Positions 58,015-59,477 of a DNA stretch of 59,477 bases are shown here, one piece after another. The stretch spans positions 1 to 59,477 of the forward strand of contig JBLINY010000018.1 in the NCBI GenBank assembly GCA_047638695.1, given 5' to 3'. The notes beneath the pieces were generated by a model. The model saw nothing but the letters and a program-made list of their open reading frames with translations, was not told the origin of the DNA and made no database searches. Both the position numbers and the translations under genes were made by a program. Numbering within the stretch: position 1 is the first letter of the stretch; each line of letters opens with the position of its first letter. The DNA comes from JAHECQ01 sp047638695 (GTDB taxonomy: Bacteria > Actinomycetota > Acidimicrobiia > Acidimicrobiales > SZUA-35).

Positions 58015-59477
58015 TTAGCGAGCGAGTCGCCCGGCAGCGACCGCGGCTTCCTGGGCCGCATCCAGCTGGTTTTCGACAATGGTGAGTCCGGCATCCCAGA
58101 AGCCAGGATCGGCCAGGTCACAGTCGACAATGGCGCCGAGCTCCTCTGGCGACCGCGACCCACCCGCCTTCAGCAACTCGAGATAGGCGGGGACAAACGC
58201 ATCGCCCTCTGCCTCGTACCGGGCATACACCGATAGCGCCAAGAGCTGCCCGTAGGCGTAGGCATAGACGTACCCCGGCGTGCCGATGAAGTGAGGAATG
58301 TAGGACCACCACGACCGATAGCCCTCGGTCACATTGACCTTGTCACCAAGCATGGCCGTCTGGGTCTCGGCCCAAATATCACCGAACTGCTCGACCGACA
58401 ACTCTCCGACCTCACGTCGAGCCGTATGGCAACCGTCCTCGAACCGATTCATGGCAATCTGACGGAAGACGGTGGCAATCGAATCTTCCAGCGTCGACGC
58501 GAGAAGAGCAAACCTCTCGCCTGGCTCGTCGATGAGGTCGAGCAACCGGTTGTTCGTAACCGTTTCGCCAAACACCGACGCCGTCTCAGCCAGGGTCAAC
58601 GGCGTCGACTGATGGAAGATCCCCTGTTCGCGGGCCAGGTAGCCGTGAACTCCGTGACCAAGTTCATGAGCCAGCGTGAGCACATCCCTGCTACGCCCGG
58701 TCCAATTCAGTAGCACATACGGGTGGTGAGAAGGGGTGGCATAGGCGCAAAACGCACCGGGTCGCTTACCGGGCCGGACGGGAGCATCGATCCAGTTCTC
58801 GTCGATAAATCGCCCAACAATCCCCGCCAGCTCGGGTGAGAAGGAGGCGTAGGCGTCGCGAACAACCTGTGTTGCCTCCGCCCATCCAACTTGTTCTTCA
58901 CTCTCAGCAACAGAGGCCATGCGGTCGTAGTCGTTCAGCTGGTCGACGCCGAGCACGTCGGCCTTTAGGGCGTACCAGCGTTGCGGAATGTCGTAGCGGC
59001 CCACCACCGCGTCGACGAGCGCTTGAACCGAGGCATCGCTGGCTTCGTTGGCCAGGTTCCGAGACGAGATCCACCCGTCGAACTTTCTTAGTCGGTCATC
59101 GGTTGCCTTGTCGGCCAGCAGTGTGTTGAACACGTAGGCCCGCGTTCGCAGTCCCGGTTCAAGCCCTGCGGTGACGGCTTCGGCCGCTCTTGCTCGTACC
59201 GCGGTGTCGGGGTGCTGCAGCAGCGACAGGCCCTGTTCTAGCCCAACCCGCTCCTTCTCGTTCGTCTCGGGGTCGGGGAGATCGATCTCGATGGCCGAGG
59301 TGAGCTCGTCGAATAGCCGAACCCAAGCCGATGCTCCGGTGACAGACTTTTCGGTGAGAACCATTTCCTCGGGTTCGCTTAGAAGATGGGGACGATTCCG
59401 CCGGAGATTCTCGAGATGATGGCGACAGAACTCGAGCCGCTGGTCCGCCAGCACAAGAGCAACATGTTCATCGTCGG
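58015..59477 (-). CDS. pepF: M3 oligoendopeptidase F, N-terminus beyond window edge
   Basis: The zinc motif HELGHGVHG near residue 272 of the visible part and the downstream Glu in FGETVTNN identify an M3 (thimet/PepF) metallopeptidase; GYVYAYAYGQLLAL towards the end is typical of the PepF clade. About 487 residues are visible and the frame stays open to the right edge, so roughly 100 residues are missing. A cytoplasmic peptide-degrading role is expected. Confidence 0.93.
   Translation of the reverse strand, partial: DDEHVALVLADQRLEFCRHHLENLRRNRPHLLSEPEEMVLTEKSVTGASAWVRLFDELTSAIEIDLPDPETNEKERVGLEQGLSLLQHPDTAVRARAAEAVTAGLEPGLRTRAYVFNTLLADKATDDRLRKFDGWISSRNLANEASDASVQALVDAVVGRYDIPQRWYALKADVLGVDQLNDYDRMASVAESEEQVGWAEATQVVRDAYASFSPELAGIVGRFIDENWIDAPVRPGKRPGAFCAYATPSHHPYVLLNWTGRSRDVLTLAHELGHGVHGYLAREQGIFHQSTPLTLAETASVFGETVTNNRLLDLIDEPGERFALLASTLEDSIATVFRQIAMNRFEDGCHTARREVGELSVEQFGDIWAETQTAMLGDKVNVTEGYRSWWSYIPHFIGTPGYVYAYAYGQLLALSVYARYEAEGDAFVPAYLELLKAGGSRSPEELGAIVDCDLADPGFWDAGLTIVENQLDAAQEAAVAAGRLAR

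Noticed and set aside
57990..58025. Repeated CTTAGCGAGCG near the end of pepF as an attachment site
   Set aside because: The two copies are short and imperfect, and no integrase or other mobile gene is near.

Overview
The window is a 59.5 kb stretch of a GC-rich chromosome. It carries almost only housekeeping genes and is typical of an actinobacterium. The class Acidimicrobiia (Ilumatobacter/Microthrix-like) is my best guess. The evidence is the gene content and order, the high third-position GC, the frequent GTG starts, the 23S rRNA of about 3.06 kb, and the many genes whose only promoter-like signal is TANNNT six or seven bases before the start codon. The class-level placement is inference; alignment of the 16S gene would settle it. 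From memory, the backbone (der, cmk, rluB, scpB, scpA, NUDIX, pyrG, recN, nadK, tlyA, HAD, TPR, tyrS, mpg, argH-G-R-F-D-B-J-C) follows the order of Mycobacterium tuberculosis Rv1713 down to Rv1652, with extra cassettes inserted.

Left third (1-17.7 kb): a partial der and a DUF512 radical-SAM-like gene; an opposite-strand lipid cassette (FAD oxidoreductase, DUF1365, cyclopropane-fatty-acid-synthase-like methyltransferase) followed by ispH; a leftward operon scpA-scpB-rluB-aroH-tyrA-cmk-plsC joining chromosome segregation, ribosome modification, aromatic amino acid and phospholipid synthesis; trpS with an orphan substrate-binding lipoprotein; and then a tightly overlapping leftward operon of a cNMP-binding patatin (broken by two frameshifts), an MmpL-type transporter, a small cNMP-binding protein and an FHA-adenylate cyclase. 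This last set looks like a self-contained cAMP/lipid module and is the most interesting system here.

Middle (19.5-42 kb): an MFS transporter, an HD-domain protein, a NUDIX hydrolase and pyrG; an oxidoreductase and a beta-lactamase-like hydrolase; recN-nadK-tlyA; three tandem paralogues of a secreted DUF4214 protein with a shared unnamed C-terminal domain (the middle copy frameshifted); a HAD phosphatase; a short SSB; a TPR protein; then one rRNA operon (16S-23S-5S, leftward, no tRNA in the spacer) with clear RNase III-type processing stems and a terminator, preceded by tyrS.

Right third (42-59.5 kb): two proteins of unknown function, a NUDIX hydrolase, mpg, and the complete arginine operon argCJBDFRGH with an ARG box overlapping a probable leaderless promoter at argC; upstream lie a CobW-type GTPase, a DUF4349 lipoprotein gene that seems to have lost its middle part, a DUF434-like remnant, an aminotransferase with uridine kinase, and a partial M3 oligoendopeptidase. 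No insertion sequence, CRISPR array, prophage or complete tRNA gene was seen.
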